From the NCBI RefSeq assembly GCF_041153465.1, contig NZ_CP154858.1, positions 2,976,001 to 3,040,000 on the forward strand: a stretch of 64,000 bases of DNA, written 5' to 3'. Shown in pieces: positions 52,634 through 62,161 of the stretch (its first letter is position 1; each line of letters opens with the position of its first letter). The notes under the pieces are model-generated. The model did not search any database and was not told the DNA's origin. It saw nothing but the letters and a program-made list of their open reading frames with translations. A program made the translations under genes and the position numbers. This DNA is from Thermohahella caldifontis (GTDB taxonomy: Bacteria > Pseudomonadota > Gammaproteobacteria > Pseudomonadales > Oleiphilaceae).

Positions 52634-54939
52634 AAGCGTTTTGGATTGACCGGATCCTGAACCGGCCCTGGCAGGCCGTTGTGCTCTGTCTGCTGATCCT
52701 GGGCGCCAGCCTGCCGCTGCTGCCCAGGTTGTGGCTGACCATCGACTACAAGATCTATTTCGAACCGGATGACCCTCAGCTCCGGGCCATGGAGGAGATG
52801 GAGCGCACCTTCATCGAGGACAACACGCTGGTGGTCATGGTGGCGCCGGAGCAGGGGGAGGTGTTCCAGCCCCGGGTGCTGAGCCTGATCGACCGCCTGA
52901 CCGAAGCTGGGTGGCAGATTCCCCATGCGTTGCGCGTGGATTCACTGACCAACTATTCCTACAGCCGGGCCAGCGGAGATGAGGTGGAAATCTTCCTGCT
53001 GTTCGAAAACCCGGATTCGCTCACAGTCGAAGATATCCGTCAGCGCCGGCAGTGGGCCCTGGAGGATCCGGCGCTGGTGGGCAGCCTGCTGTCCGACGAC
53101 GGCCGGGTGGCCGCGGTGGTGGTGACGGTCTCCATTCCGGACAATCCGGTGCGTGAGGTGCCGGAAATCGCCACGGCCATGCGCGGCGTCCTGCAGGACC
53201 TGCAACAGACGGCGCCCGATGTGCGGCTGTTCCTCAATGGCACCGTGATGGCGGATCAGTCCTTTGCGGACGCCATCGCTCAGGACAGCCAATGGCTGAC
53301 GCCACTGAGCTACCTGATCATCTTCGGGCTCATTGCGCTGCTGCTGCGCAGTCCGCTGGCCATGCTGATGACGGCCGTTGTGATTGTGGCGGCGGTGCTG
53401 GTGGCCTTCGGGGCCAAGGCCCTGTTCAATCCGGCCATCAATACGGTGACGGTGCTGGCGCCGAGTGTGATCATGATCGTTTCGGTCGCCGATGCCATGC
53501 ACCTCTTTGCCAGCTACTTCCAGCGTCAGCGGGAGGGCGAGCCGGTTCAGGCGGCCCTGCGCCATGCCCTGGAGATCAACTGGCAGCCGGTCATTCTCAC
53601 CAGTCTGACCACGGCAGTGGGTTTCCTGAGCCTCAATTTCAGCAAGTCGCCGCCATTGCGGGACATGGGCAATACCGTGGCCGTGGGTACGCTGGCGGCC
53701 ATGTTTTTCTCGCTGGTACTGTTGCCCGCGCTCATCCGTTTGCGCCCCGTCCGGGCGCCGCGGCCCTGGCTGTGGCTGGCCCGGATCGCGGAACGGGTGG
53801 CAGGCGGGGTGGTGCGTTACCCGGGGCCTGTGATCGGAATCAGTCTGCTGGTCGGGGGCGTGCTGCTTGCCGGCCTGCCGCGCAATGCGCTCAACGAAGT
53901 GTATGTGGAGTATTTCGACAAGACCTTTGCCTTCCGGCAGGCCAACGATTTCATGAATGAACATCTGCGCGGGCCTCACCGGCTCAGTTTCGTGATCGAC
54001 AGTGGCCGGGAGAACGGTGTTTTTGATCCGGAATTTCTGCGCAAGGTTGAGGAGTTTGCCGCCTTTCTGGAGGCACAGCCCGAAGTGACGGATGTGGATC
54101 GTTACACGCTGATCCTCAAGCGGCTGAACCGCAACATGCGTGGGGATGATCCGGCCGCCTGGGCCCTGCCCCGGAGCCGGGAGGAGGCGGCCCAGTACAC
54201 CCTGCTGTATGAAATGTCGCTGCCGTTCGGGCAGAGTCTGACCCAGTATCTGGACATCCGCCGCCAGAAGACACGGGTCACCGCGGCGGTGCAACTGACC
54301 AGCTCGGCGGTGATCCTGGATCTGGATGCCCGGGCGCAGGCCTGGCTGGCGACCCACCTGCCCGAGTCCGTGGTGCCGGCGGTCAGTCTGGACACCATGT
54401 TCTCCCACATTGCCCAGGACAACATCCCGGCCATGGTGGAAGGAACGGTGCTGGCGCTGGTGCTGATCTCCGGTCTGATCATGGTGGCCACCCGCTCACT
54501 CTCCATCGGCCTGATCAGCCTGCTGCCCAATCTGCTGCCCATGGCCATGGCCTTCGGGTTGTGGGGCTTTCTGTATGGACGCATTGGCCTGACGGAGTCC
54601 ACCATTGCGAGTCTTACCATGGGGCTGATTGTGGACGATACCGTACACATGCTGACCAAGTACCTGCGCGCGCGGCGCGATCTGGGCCTGTCGGCGGCGG
54701 AGGCGGTGCGTTATGCCCTGGGCACGGTGGGGGAGGCGGTGATCATGACGTCGGTGGTGTTCAGTGCGGGTTTCGGCGTGCTGGCCCTGTCCCATTTCAC
54801 CGGCAACAGCCATCTGGGGGCCCTGACCGCCATCACCATTGTGCTGGCCTTGCTGGCGGATCTGTTCCTGCTGCCGGCACTGCTGGTGAAGTTCGACCGG
54901 CTGAACTTTCAGCCGGCCGAAGCTGCCGTTCACTCCTGA
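52630..54939 (+). CDS. MMPL/RND-family lipid or hydrophobe exporter
   Basis: A 769-aa inner-membrane protein with 12 predicted helices in two RND halves and two large periplasmic loops (~residues 35-210 and ~410-590). Helix-4-like APSVIMIVSVADAMHLFASYF in the first half and LTMGLIVDDTVHMLTKYLRARRD in the second carry the Asp residues of the proton relay seen in MMPL/HpnN/Patched-like members. It is divergent from the HMGR-UbiA operon, so export of that lipid is a natural suggestion. Its 3' end overlaps convergent GH35 by 10 bp. Start is GTG 52630 with GAGG 7 bp before it. Confidence 0.85.
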   Translation: MKAFWIDRILNRPWQAVVLCLLILGASLPLLPRLWLTIDYKIYFEPDDPQLRAMEEMERTFIEDNTLVVMVAPEQGEVFQPRVLSLIDRLTEAGWQIPHALRVDSLTNYSYSRASGDEVEIFLLFENPDSLTVEDIRQRRQWALEDPALVGSLLSDDGRVAAVVVTVSIPDNPVREVPEIATAMRGVLQDLQQTAPDVRLFLNGTVMADQSFADAIAQDSQWLTPLSYLIIFGLIALLLRSPLAMLMTAVVIVAAVLVAFGAKALFNPAINTVTVLAPSVIMIVSVADAMHLFASYFQRQREGEPVQAALRHALEINWQPVILTSLTTAVGFLSLNFSKSPPLRDMGNTVAVGTLAAMFFSLVLLPALIRLRPVRAPRPWLWLARIAERVAGGVVRYPGPVIGISLLVGGVLLAGLPRNALNEVYVEYFDKTFAFRQANDFMNEHLRGPHRLSFVIDSGRENGVFDPEFLRKVEEFAAFLEAQPEVTDVDRYTLILKRLNRNMRGDDPAAWALPRSREEAAQYTLLYEMSLPFGQSLTQYLDIRRQKTRVTAAVQLTSSAVILDLDARAQAWLATHLPESVVPAVSLDTMFSHIAQDNIPAMVEGTVLALVLISGLIMVATRSLSIGLISLLPNLLPMAMAFGLWGFLYGRIGLTESTIASLTMGLIVDDTVHMLTKYLRARRDLGLSAAEAVRYALGTVGEAVIMTSVVFSAGFGVLALSHFTGNSHLGALTAITIVLALLADLFLLPALLVKFDRLNFQPAEAAVHS

Positions 54940-57917
54940 ACCGCCACCCAGCTCACGCTGTCCAGGCGTGCGGCTTCGCCGGGGGCGGACACGTCCCGCA
55001 GGATCACCTGCAGGCGGTGACCCCGGCCATCTGCCAGTGCCTCGACAGTGAGCGGGAAGTCGTCGGGCGGCGTGTTCATCCACATGTCACGCTGTCCGCG
55101 GCCCCAGAACCCCCGTTTGAGCCAGCCTTCATCGGAGAGCCAGCGGCCGATCAGGGTGCCATCCAGCCAGATCTCGCCCATCAGGTTGCGACCCTTCAGC
55201 CGCAGCGCCATAGGGGCATAACGGCGATCCGTATTCCGCACAGGCGGCAGGTTCCAGCTCAGGGTGCGGACTTCGCCCGGGACGAAGGCCGTGCCCGGAT
55301 TACGGAGCGCTTCCGGCGTCTGTGGTGCACTGTCCGGCACAAAGCGCCAGTTGTCCAGGGTGATCCAGCCCAGCCGGGCCTCGCCCCAGAGCCCCTTCAC
55401 GGAATCAAATCCCAGGGAGGGGATGCGTGCGGCGGTGCCTGACAGGGTGCCCCGGGGCCACATGAAGCTGCCATGACCCCAGATTTCCGTGCGTATCGCC
55501 AGGGTATTGTGTCCTTTCTTCAGATAGGGGCGGATATCCGGCAGACGGTAGGCACTGTTCGCGCTGTCGCTGTCCAGCTCCGTGCCCACGGGGGCCACGG
55601 TGGTGAGGTAATGGCCGTTCACATAGAGACTGACGATGTCACTGGCATGCCCGATGTAAAGATCGGAGGGCTCCCAGGGCAGCAGGCCCCAGGTGCTGTT
55701 GATATCGAACTCGGCCACATACCAGCCTGCGCCGGTCCACTGCCCCAGGGATTCCATGGTGCGCGGCTCGCCCCACCAGGAAACGGTGGCCTGGCTGGCA
55801 TCGGGAACCGGCAGCCGGGTGCGTCGGACCGTGGGGTTGCCCGGTTGCCAGTCGGATGTTCCGCCCGCACGGACGGACTCGGTGGGCAGCCAGGTGCCGG
55901 CATTGATCCCGCCATTGACCTGCCAGGGGGAAAGGCCCGGCGAGGCGGGCGGCGTACCGAGCACCAGCACGGCGTCACCGGTGCGGGTCTGCCACAGTGT
56001 GTCCGCGTCCGGCGAGACATAGTCCGGCCCCACGATGACGGACAGCGCACCGCCCCGGCGAACCGGCCACACCTTGCCCGCTTCCCGGGCAGGGACCACC
56101 AGAATGTGGAGACGGCCGGAGCGGGTCTCCAGTACCAGTTGGTGATGACCACTGCCGGACGTGGTAAAGGTCAGCGAGGTATCGGTTTTCTCGTGAATCC
56201 GGATACCGCTGTCCTGATAGGTGATGCGGGCATCCTGAAGCTCATCCAGGGCGGTTTCACCGTTGTCGCCGGTCAGGATCAGGTAGCGCGTGCCGTTGGA
56301 CGCGTCACTCCAGACCAGGCGGTGGGTCGTGTAGGTGAGCCGGCCGGTGTCGGGCAGCGGCAGATTCACGGGGACGACCGCCACGGGCGTGGTCTGTGCG
56401 GTGCCGAACTGGCCTGCGGCAGTACCGGCTGCGGGCAGCGTCAGTGCCTGATAGCGTGGCAGGGCACGGTTGTCCACCACCAGCCCGCCGACGGGCAGCG
56501 TCTGGGATGTGCTGGTTTCATTCAGCAGGGTCACGAACCTGGCGCCGCCGGTACCCTGCATCCAGTACAGCCAGGGGGTATTGCCGCCTTCGCGGGTGCC
56601 GAGTCCGGTCTGGTTCAGTCGCACCGGGCCGGAAGTGGCCGGCAGTTTCACCCGCTGTGCCGTGCCTGCGGGGGCCAGCCAGGGTTCCACTGTGTCGAAG
56701 AACAGGTTGTCGGCGTGGAACTCCGCATAGCTCGGGCGCAGCAGCCCTGACGGCGAGATGGGGCCGCCGTAGTCGATCACGTTGTGAAAGTAGGCCACGG
56801 TCGGCGAAACGAAACCGGTGAGAATGTTCTCGATGCTTGAAAAGTCGAAAATGCGCTGGAACTTGTCGCTGCCGTTGCCATTGAGCACCAGGCTGTTGCG
56901 GTAACCCGACTGGATGGCGCCCACCGCGTTGAATGCAAAGGTCCCGTCCAGACCGGCCAGCAGCATGCGCTTGATGCGTGCCGGATCCCGATCCGTTTCG
57001 GTGGTTCCGCTGGGCATGTTGCGGTAGCGTCCGCCATGATTGCCGCTGTGCATGTCATTGAGCAGCTCGGTCACCACCTTTTCCGGGTATTCGCCGCCAA
57101 GACCGTTGTAGATGTTGGGCATGGGGATCACGTCGGGCACGTCACCGGTCCAGGAGGCCTTGCCATCACCGGGGCAGGTGGTGACGGGCAGGGTGATGCC
57201 GTCTGCGCGAAGCTGATCCCGCAGGGCCTTGATATAGGCTGCCGGATTGGCACGTGCACGGAGATCCCGCTCCGGTCCTCCCTCATGCCAGAACAGCTTG
57301 TCCAGCTCATGGAAGGTGGCGAACCAGTTGTACTCGTTTTCCACACCATAAAGAATGATGGGCCCGCCGGAAGTGGCCAGCCAAGGACGCACGTACCGGT
57401 TCAGTTGCGAAAAATAGCGCCGGACATAATAGAGAAAGTCCGGGTCTTCTGTCCGGAAGTTGACACGGCCATCGCGGCTCAGGGATTTCTTGGTGGATTG
57501 GGTCATCAGCCAGCCGGGAACCCCACCGCCATCCATTTCATTGGTGATATAGGGGCCGGGACGGAGGTAAACGTAGAGCCCGAGGGACTTGGCCAGATCC
57601 AGGAACCGGCCCAGATTCGGCTGGCTGAAATTGAACCGGCCCGGCTCCGGCTCCACCACATTCCAGGGCACATAAAGGTCGATCGTGTTGAACCCGGCGG
57701 CTTTGAATTTTTCGAGGCGGTCCCGCCAGGCGGCTTCCGGAATGCGGAACCATTGGACCGAGCCGCCGCGCAGCAAACGGTATTGCCCGTCAATTCTGAA
57801 TCCCTGTGCATCATAGCTGACGCTGTAGGGGCGGCCATCGGACAGGCTGGCCTGTGCGGGCGAAACGAGAGAGGCTGCCAGTATGGCGGAGGCAAGACGG
57901 GAACGTATCAGCACCAT
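54930..57917 (-). CDS. Secreted GH35-type beta-galactosidase-like glycosidase
   Basis: A 995-aa protein with a signal peptide (to AQA, residue ~23). The catalytic TIM barrel has the GH35 opening FRIDGQYRLLRGGSVQWFRIPEAAWRDRLEKFKAAGFNTIDLYVPWNVVEPEPGRF-like region (residues ~38-95), YLRPGPYITNEMDGGGVPGWL, and the acid/base Glu in ILYGVENEYNWF. The nucleophile could not be placed with certainty. C-terminal jelly-roll domains follow (STWGLLPWEPSDLYIGH, GHNTLAIRTEIWGHG). Start ATG 57917 after AGGAGA. It probably cleaves beta-galactosides outside the cytoplasm, near a GH31 enzyme and an MFS transporter. Confidence 0.82.
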   Translation of the reverse strand: MVLIRSRLASAILAASLVSPAQASLSDGRPYSVSYDAQGFRIDGQYRLLRGGSVQWFRIPEAAWRDRLEKFKAAGFNTIDLYVPWNVVEPEPGRFNFSQPNLGRFLDLAKSLGLYVYLRPGPYITNEMDGGGVPGWLMTQSTKKSLSRDGRVNFRTEDPDFLYYVRRYFSQLNRYVRPWLATSGGPIILYGVENEYNWFATFHELDKLFWHEGGPERDLRARANPAAYIKALRDQLRADGITLPVTTCPGDGKASWTGDVPDVIPMPNIYNGLGGEYPEKVVTELLNDMHSGNHGGRYRNMPSGTTETDRDPARIKRMLLAGLDGTFAFNAVGAIQSGYRNSLVLNGNGSDKFQRIFDFSSIENILTGFVSPTVAYFHNVIDYGGPISPSGLLRPSYAEFHADNLFFDTVEPWLAPAGTAQRVKLPATSGPVRLNQTGLGTREGGNTPWLYWMQGTGGARFVTLLNETSTSQTLPVGGLVVDNRALPRYQALTLPAAGTAAGQFGTAQTTPVAVVPVNLPLPDTGRLTYTTHRLVWSDASNGTRYLILTGDNGETALDELQDARITYQDSGIRIHEKTDTSLTFTTSGSGHHQLVLETRSGRLHILVVPAREAGKVWPVRRGGALSVIVGPDYVSPDADTLWQTRTGDAVLVLGTPPASPGLSPWQVNGGINAGTWLPTESVRAGGTSDWQPGNPTVRRTRLPVPDASQATVSWWGEPRTMESLGQWTGAGWYVAEFDINSTWGLLPWEPSDLYIGHASDIVSLYVNGHYLTTVAPVGTELDSDSANSAYRLPDIRPYLKKGHNTLAIRTEIWGHGSFMWPRGTLSGTAARIPSLGFDSVKGLWGEARLGWITLDNWRFVPDSAPQTPEALRNPGTAFVPGEVRTLSWNLPPVRNTDRRYAPMALRLKGRNLMGEIWLDGTLIGRWLSDEGWLKRGFWGRGQRDMWMNTPPDDFPLTVEALADGRGHRLQVILRDVSAPGEAARLDSVSWVAVQE

Positions 57918-58020
57918 GATTTCTCCTGTGTGGTTGTTTTTTGAGCGTACCTTGCCGGAATCCTATCCGGTACGACAGTGCAAAAAAGGTCAAATTTCTG
58001 GAAATGTGTGCCAAATCTCA

Positions 58021-58034
58021 AATCCTGTAGGATT
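58021..58034. promoter_or_regulatory. Possible operator between GH35 and GH31 genes
   Basis: AATCCT-GT-AGGATT is a perfect 6-bp-arm inverted repeat in the 176-bp AT-rich divergent gap. A CGTACC...GGTACG pair (57946-57974) lies on the GH35 side. Either may bind a sugar-responsive repressor; none is encoded nearby. Confidence 0.3.
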
Positions 58035-58093
58035 GTTGGACAAGGTGCTGACAGATTCATAGCATGTTCGGAAAACGAACAGGAGGAATCCGC

Positions 58094-60325
58094 ATGCTCA
58101 GGTATTCATCTGCACTGGTTCTGACCCTGGCGCTGTCAGCCGGTGCTCAGGCCGGTCTGACCGCTTCGGCCAGTCCCGTGACGTGGCGCAGCGGCAGCTT
58201 CGAGGTCCGCTGGACGGGCAATCAGCTCAGCGTGCTGTCGCGCACGGAACCCGGCAAGGTGCTCTGGCAGTCCGTACCCGGAGAAGCCTTTGCCGTGGCC
58301 GGCGGCCATGCGCTGGAGGGGGAGGATAACCGGGGCTCCTACACGATTGACGAGCATGTCCGCTACCGCTGTGAACAGCAGCAGGTCACCGGGACACGGA
58401 TCAGCGGGAATACACTGGAACTGACCGGCCGCTACCTTGACAGCGACAGCCGGTGCCGAAACAGGACCTGGTCCTTGCGCTTCCGTGCCCTGTCCGCCGG
58501 CCAGCTTCGCTTTGACTGGTCGCACAACGCCGGCAACTACAGCGAACTGCGCTTTGCGAGCCGGGCAGATGAACGCTTTTACGGCTTTGGCGAACAATTC
58601 AGCGTGCTCAACCACAAGGGGCACGAGGTGCCGGTCATCGCCCAGGAAAACGGAGTCGGACGCACGCACCCGGTCATCGCACCGGTGATCAACCTGGCTT
58701 CACCGGGCTCGGCAGGGCACGCCTACAGCACCTATGCCGCCATGCCCCAGTTCGTATCCAGCCTCAATCGGGGCCTGGTGCTGGAAAATGATGTCTACAG
58801 CGTTTTCGACCTGCGCGAGAACGACCGAGTGCGCATCCGCCTGTTCGAAGGGCGCATGGCCGGACGGATCCTTCAGGGCCGGCGCATGCTTGACGTGATC
58901 TCCGCACTCACCGAGTACACCGGCCGCATGCCCGAACTGCCCGCCTGGATACAGCAAGGCGCCATCGTGGGCATGCAGGGCGGTACCCAACGGGTACTGG
59001 ATATCTGGGAGAAACTGCGCGCGCACAATACTCCCATCGCGGCCTTCTGGCTTCAGGACTGGGTCGGCAAGCGCAAGACGACCATTGGCTCTCAGCTCTG
59101 GTGGAACTGGGAACTGGATGAGAATCAGTACCCCGAATGGTCTCTGATGGTTGACACCCTGCATGATGCCGGCATCCGGGTCATGGGTTACATCAACTCC
59201 ATGATGGTGGATGCATCCCTGAAGGGGCAGCACCAGCGCAACCTCTATCAGGAGGCGCTGTCGCGCGGATATCTGGTGAAGAAAGCTGACGGCAGCCCCT
59301 ATCCCATTACCAATACGGACTTCGATGCCGGACTGCTGGATCTGTCCAATCCGGCTGCCCGTCGCTGGTACAAGGACATCATCCGCGACAACCTCATCGG
59401 CAGCGGCCTTTCCGGCTGGATGGCCGACTTTGCCGAAGCCCTGCCGTTTGACGCGGTGCTCTACAATGGTCAGACCGGAGCCGCCTATCACAACCGCTAC
59501 GTGGAAGAATGGGCGCGCCTGAACCGGGAAGCACTGGAAGAAACCGGCCGCCTGGGGGACATCGTGTTCTTCAACCGCGCCGGCTTCACCCGCTCCACCC
59601 GTTACAGCACCCTGTTCTGGGAAGGCGACCAGACCGTCACCTGGGACGAGCATGACGGATTCCGGAGTGCACTGCTGGCCCTGATCAACGGCGGCTTCTC
59701 CGGCATCACCCTCAACCACAGCGATATCGGTGGCTACACCTCGCTCAGCAAGTGGGGATTGGGCTACTCGCGCGAAAAGGAACTGCTGCTGCGCTGGATG
59801 GAAGCCAACGCCTTCACGGCCGCGTTCCGCACTCATGAAGGCAATCAACCGGAGGAAAATGCCCAGTTCTATTCGGATAACGATACCCTGAATGCCTTTG
59901 CCCGCTGGGCCCGGGTGTATGCGGCGCTGGCCCCGTACCGCAGCCAATTCATTCGGGAAGCGGCGAACAAGGGCTATCCGCTGGTGCGCCATCCCATGCT
60001 GCATTACCCGGAAGACGCAGAACTGGCGGGCCTGAAGGACCACTTCCTGCTGGGATCGGACGTCCTGGTGGCGCCCATCGTCAACAAGCAGCGTACCTGG
60101 AAGAAGGTCTACTTCCCCGCCGGCACCTGGATCAACGTCTGGACCGGCAAGGCGTATGGCGACGCAGGCAAGCCCACCCAACCCTGGTGGAACCGCTTCA
60201 ACCCGGCCAACGGCCGCTGGGCCTGGGTGCCTGCACCGCTGAACCAGCCGCCCGTCTTCATCCGGGCCGACAGCCCCTGGCGCAACCAGGTCATCAGCGC
60301 CCTGCGCAGGGCCTGGAAGGGCTGA
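58094..60325 (+). CDS. Secreted GH31 alpha-glycosidase of the YihQ-like branch
   Basis: A 743-aa protein with a signal peptide (to AQA). The whole length aligns in wording with Escherichia coli YihQ sulfoquinovosidase: WLQDWVGKRKTTIGSQLWWNWELD, MGYINSMM, SGWMADFAEALPFDA (nucleophile Asp), FWEGDQTVTWDEHDG (acid/base Asp), LNHSDIGGYTSL and TAAFRTHEGNQP. At the position of the YihQ sulfonate-binding Arg (GSRVMW), this protein has Gln (GSQLWW). It is therefore more likely an alpha-glucosidase or other alpha-glycosidase than a true sulfoquinovosidase. ATG 58094 has an excellent AGGAGG; the ATG at 58064 lacks one. Confidence 0.85.
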   Translation: MLRYSSALVLTLALSAGAQAGLTASASPVTWRSGSFEVRWTGNQLSVLSRTEPGKVLWQSVPGEAFAVAGGHALEGEDNRGSYTIDEHVRYRCEQQQVTGTRISGNTLELTGRYLDSDSRCRNRTWSLRFRALSAGQLRFDWSHNAGNYSELRFASRADERFYGFGEQFSVLNHKGHEVPVIAQENGVGRTHPVIAPVINLASPGSAGHAYSTYAAMPQFVSSLNRGLVLENDVYSVFDLRENDRVRIRLFEGRMAGRILQGRRMLDVISALTEYTGRMPELPAWIQQGAIVGMQGGTQRVLDIWEKLRAHNTPIAAFWLQDWVGKRKTTIGSQLWWNWELDENQYPEWSLMVDTLHDAGIRVMGYINSMMVDASLKGQHQRNLYQEALSRGYLVKKADGSPYPITNTDFDAGLLDLSNPAARRWYKDIIRDNLIGSGLSGWMADFAEALPFDAVLYNGQTGAAYHNRYVEEWARLNREALEETGRLGDIVFFNRAGFTRSTRYSTLFWEGDQTVTWDEHDGFRSALLALINGGFSGITLNHSDIGGYTSLSKWGLGYSREKELLLRWMEANAFTAAFRTHEGNQPEENAQFYSDNDTLNAFARWARVYAALAPYRSQFIREAANKGYPLVRHPMLHYPEDAELAGLKDHFLLGSDVLVAPIVNKQRTWKKVYFPAGTWINVWTGKAYGDAGKPTQPWWNRFNPANGRWAWVPAPLNQPPVFIRADSPWRNQVISALRRAWKG

Positions 60326-60393
60326 AGGGAAGTCCTGGCACTCCGGCCGGGGCCGGGGCCCGGACAGTGAACGCAGTAAAGTGGTTGACCGAT

Positions 60394-60429
60394 CTGCCCG
60401 CCTGCCCCAAACTGAAGGCAGGAGGGCAG
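60394..60429. terminator. Hairpin in the GH31-MFS gap
   Basis: CTGCCCGCCTGCC (60394-60406) pairs with GGCAGGAGGGCAG (60417-60429) over 13 positions with one mismatch and a 10-nt loop. There is no T tract. It may terminate the GH31 message or regulate read-through into the transporter. Confidence 0.5.
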
Positions 60430-60495
60430 AATGCCGGGACAGATCAGGATCAGAGAACGGGCCGCTGCCCAGATGTTTCGCAGCGGTGAGGCACC

Positions 60496-61797
60496 ATGGG
60501 CGCCCTGCGGGAGCCGTTGCATCAGAGCTGTACATTTCTGATGCTGCCTCACCTGCGTTCCTTTGTTTCCCTGTTTACCAGTTACGGCCTGCTGATTCTG
60601 GCGAACGGGCTGCTCACAACGCTGCTCGGCCTGCGAGCCATGGCCGAGGGGTTCGGTACCCGGGTGACCGGACTGATGATGGCACTCTACTTTCTCGGCA
60701 TGTTTCTCGGTGCCATGTATGCGGGGCGGGTTGTCAGGCGGGCCGGCCATATCCGGGCCTTTGCAGCTTTCGCCTCCCTGCTGTCCATCTCGCCACTCAT
60801 TTATACCCTCTGGCCGGTACCGGCTGTCTGGAGCCTGTTCAGGCTGACGGATGGCTGGTGCCTGGCCGGTCTGTTCATGGTGACGGAAAGCTGGCTCAAT
60901 GACCGGGCGGACAATGCCAGCCGTGGCAGTGTGCTGGCGCTTTACATGGTCGTCAATTACATGGCCTACGGTGCCGCTCAGCTTCTGCTGCCGGTGTGGG
61001 ATCTGAGCACCTTCAATCCCTACGCGATCTGCGCCGTATTCTTCTCACTATCCGTCATTCCGCTGCTCATGACCCGTGCTATCGCACCTGATCTGGAGCA
61101 CGATAACGGCATTGCCCTGAAGCACGTGTTGTCCCGCGCGCCGGTGGGATTCTGGGGCGCCGCCTGTGCAGGCATTGTCTCCGCATCCTTTTTTTCGATG
61201 GCGCCGGTGTTTGCGGACGGCATGGGCTTTTCCACCACGGAAATCAGTTATTTCATGGCCGCCGGCATACTGGGTGGACTGGCACTTCAGATCCCTCTGG
61301 GGAAACTGTCGGACAGGATGGAAAGGCGAGTGGTCATCAGCGCCGTGGCTACGGCAAGTGCCCTGTGCAGTGCACTGATCGTCCTGCAGGTGAAGTTTTC
61401 GCCCTCGCTCGTCACCCTGATGGTCAGTGCCTTCCTGTTCGGCAGTCTCGCACTCACCCTCTACTCGCTTTCTGCTGCCCATGCCAATGACTGGTGTGAT
61501 CCGGACAAGCGGGCAAGAATTGCGGCCACGCTGCTCATCGGTTATGGCGGCGGCGCCGTAGCCGGGCCGCTCATGACTGCACTGTTCATGGGGTGGCTGG
61601 GACCGGTTGGTCTGTTCGTGTTCATTGCCGCATGCTGTATTGTGCTGGCGGGCTACGCCTTCCACCTCAGCCGTGTGCGGGAAAATGCCACGGAGAAGGT
61701 CAGCTTCGTCCCGCAACCTTCACCCATGCCGGGCCCTGAAGAACTCTACATGTCCGTGCAGGAGCAGGCTGACCCGGTGCCGGACCCCGCGCCGTGA
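60496..61797 (+). CDS. MFS transporter, YcaD-like
   Basis: A 433-aa protein with 12 hydrophobic helices and MFS loops (ANGLLTTLLGLRAMAEGFGTRVTGLMMALYFLGMFLGAMYAGRVVRRAGHIR region; GKLSDRMERR in the 8-9 loop). FRLTDGWCLAGLFMVTESWLND is typical of the YcaD branch. ATG 60496 follows GGTGAGG; a second ATG at 60541 would remove 15 residues. The C-terminal ~40 residues are a soluble Pro/Glu-rich tail, and the last codons run into repeat R1. Substrate unknown; a role with the glycosidases is possible but not supported beyond proximity. Confidence 0.82.
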   Translation: MGALREPLHQSCTFLMLPHLRSFVSLFTSYGLLILANGLLTTLLGLRAMAEGFGTRVTGLMMALYFLGMFLGAMYAGRVVRRAGHIRAFAAFASLLSISPLIYTLWPVPAVWSLFRLTDGWCLAGLFMVTESWLNDRADNASRGSVLALYMVVNYMAYGAAQLLLPVWDLSTFNPYAICAVFFSLSVIPLLMTRAIAPDLEHDNGIALKHVLSRAPVGFWGAACAGIVSASFFSMAPVFADGMGFSTTEISYFMAAGILGGLALQIPLGKLSDRMERRVVISAVATASALCSALIVLQVKFSPSLVTLMVSAFLFGSLALTLYSLSAAHANDWCDPDKRARIAATLLIGYGGGAVAGPLMTALFMGWLGPVGLFVFIAACCIVLAGYAFHLSRVRENATEKVSFVPQPSPMPGPEELYMSVQEQADPVPDPAP

Positions 61798-62099
61798 ACG
61801 GCCTGTGGATCCCCCCGGACTCCGAAGGCAGCCTCAGGTGAGTGTTGCCCGCTTCCGCCAGAAGGCTGATGTGCCCATTGTATCCGTCCGGACGCCGAAG
61901 GGGGCCTTGGGTGCGTGTTGCCCGCTTCCGGAAGGAGACTGATGTGCCCGTTGGATCCGTCCGGACTCCGAAGGCGGCCTCAGGTGCGTGCACCGCAGCC
62001 GCCGGAGGAGCCCGGACGGATGGAACGCACACAGCCCGGACGGATTGAACAGCTGTCGCGGACAGATTGAACTCACGCCCCGACCGAGCCGGACGGTGC
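61789..62099. repeat. Direct repeat R1 (~310 bp), built of ~73-bp units
   Basis: It begins GCGCCGTGAACGGCCTGTGGATCC, including the stop codon of the MFS gene, and closely matches R2 (63497-63804) along its length. Inside are units starting CCGGACtCCGAAGG at 61815, 61888 and 61961 (73-bp period), each with GTTGCCCGCTTCCG and TGATGTGCCC. After them come GCCGCCGGAGGAGCCCGGACGGAT and short CCCGGACGGATTGAAC repeats. Small open frames inside are by-products of the repeat. It covers most of the gap between the MFS gene and the next CDS. Confidence 0.85.
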
Positions 62100-62161
62100 C
62101 AGGGCAGTTCAATTCAGCTACAATTCGCATTCTCACGGAAGAAACCACCAAGGGACGAATC

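Noticed and set aside
58094..60325. Calling the GH31 enzyme a sulfoquinovosidase
   Set aside because: The sulfonate-binding Arg position of YihQ is Gln here (GSQLWW), and no sulfoquinovose catabolism genes are near, so only the subfamily likeness is kept.
58700..60535. 611-aa antisense frame over GH31, and similar long antisense frames over lptD (20587-22200), MMPL (52942-54408) and trpC (4301-5164)
   Set aside because: These are long only because GC-rich codon bias removes stops on the opposite strand. None shows domain motifs.
61789..62099. CRISPR array or small genes in the repeat regions
   Set aside because: The units are ~73 bp, imperfect and have no spacers of constant length. Short open frames in R1 and R2 repeat the same low-value peptide on both strands, which is a by-product of the repeat.
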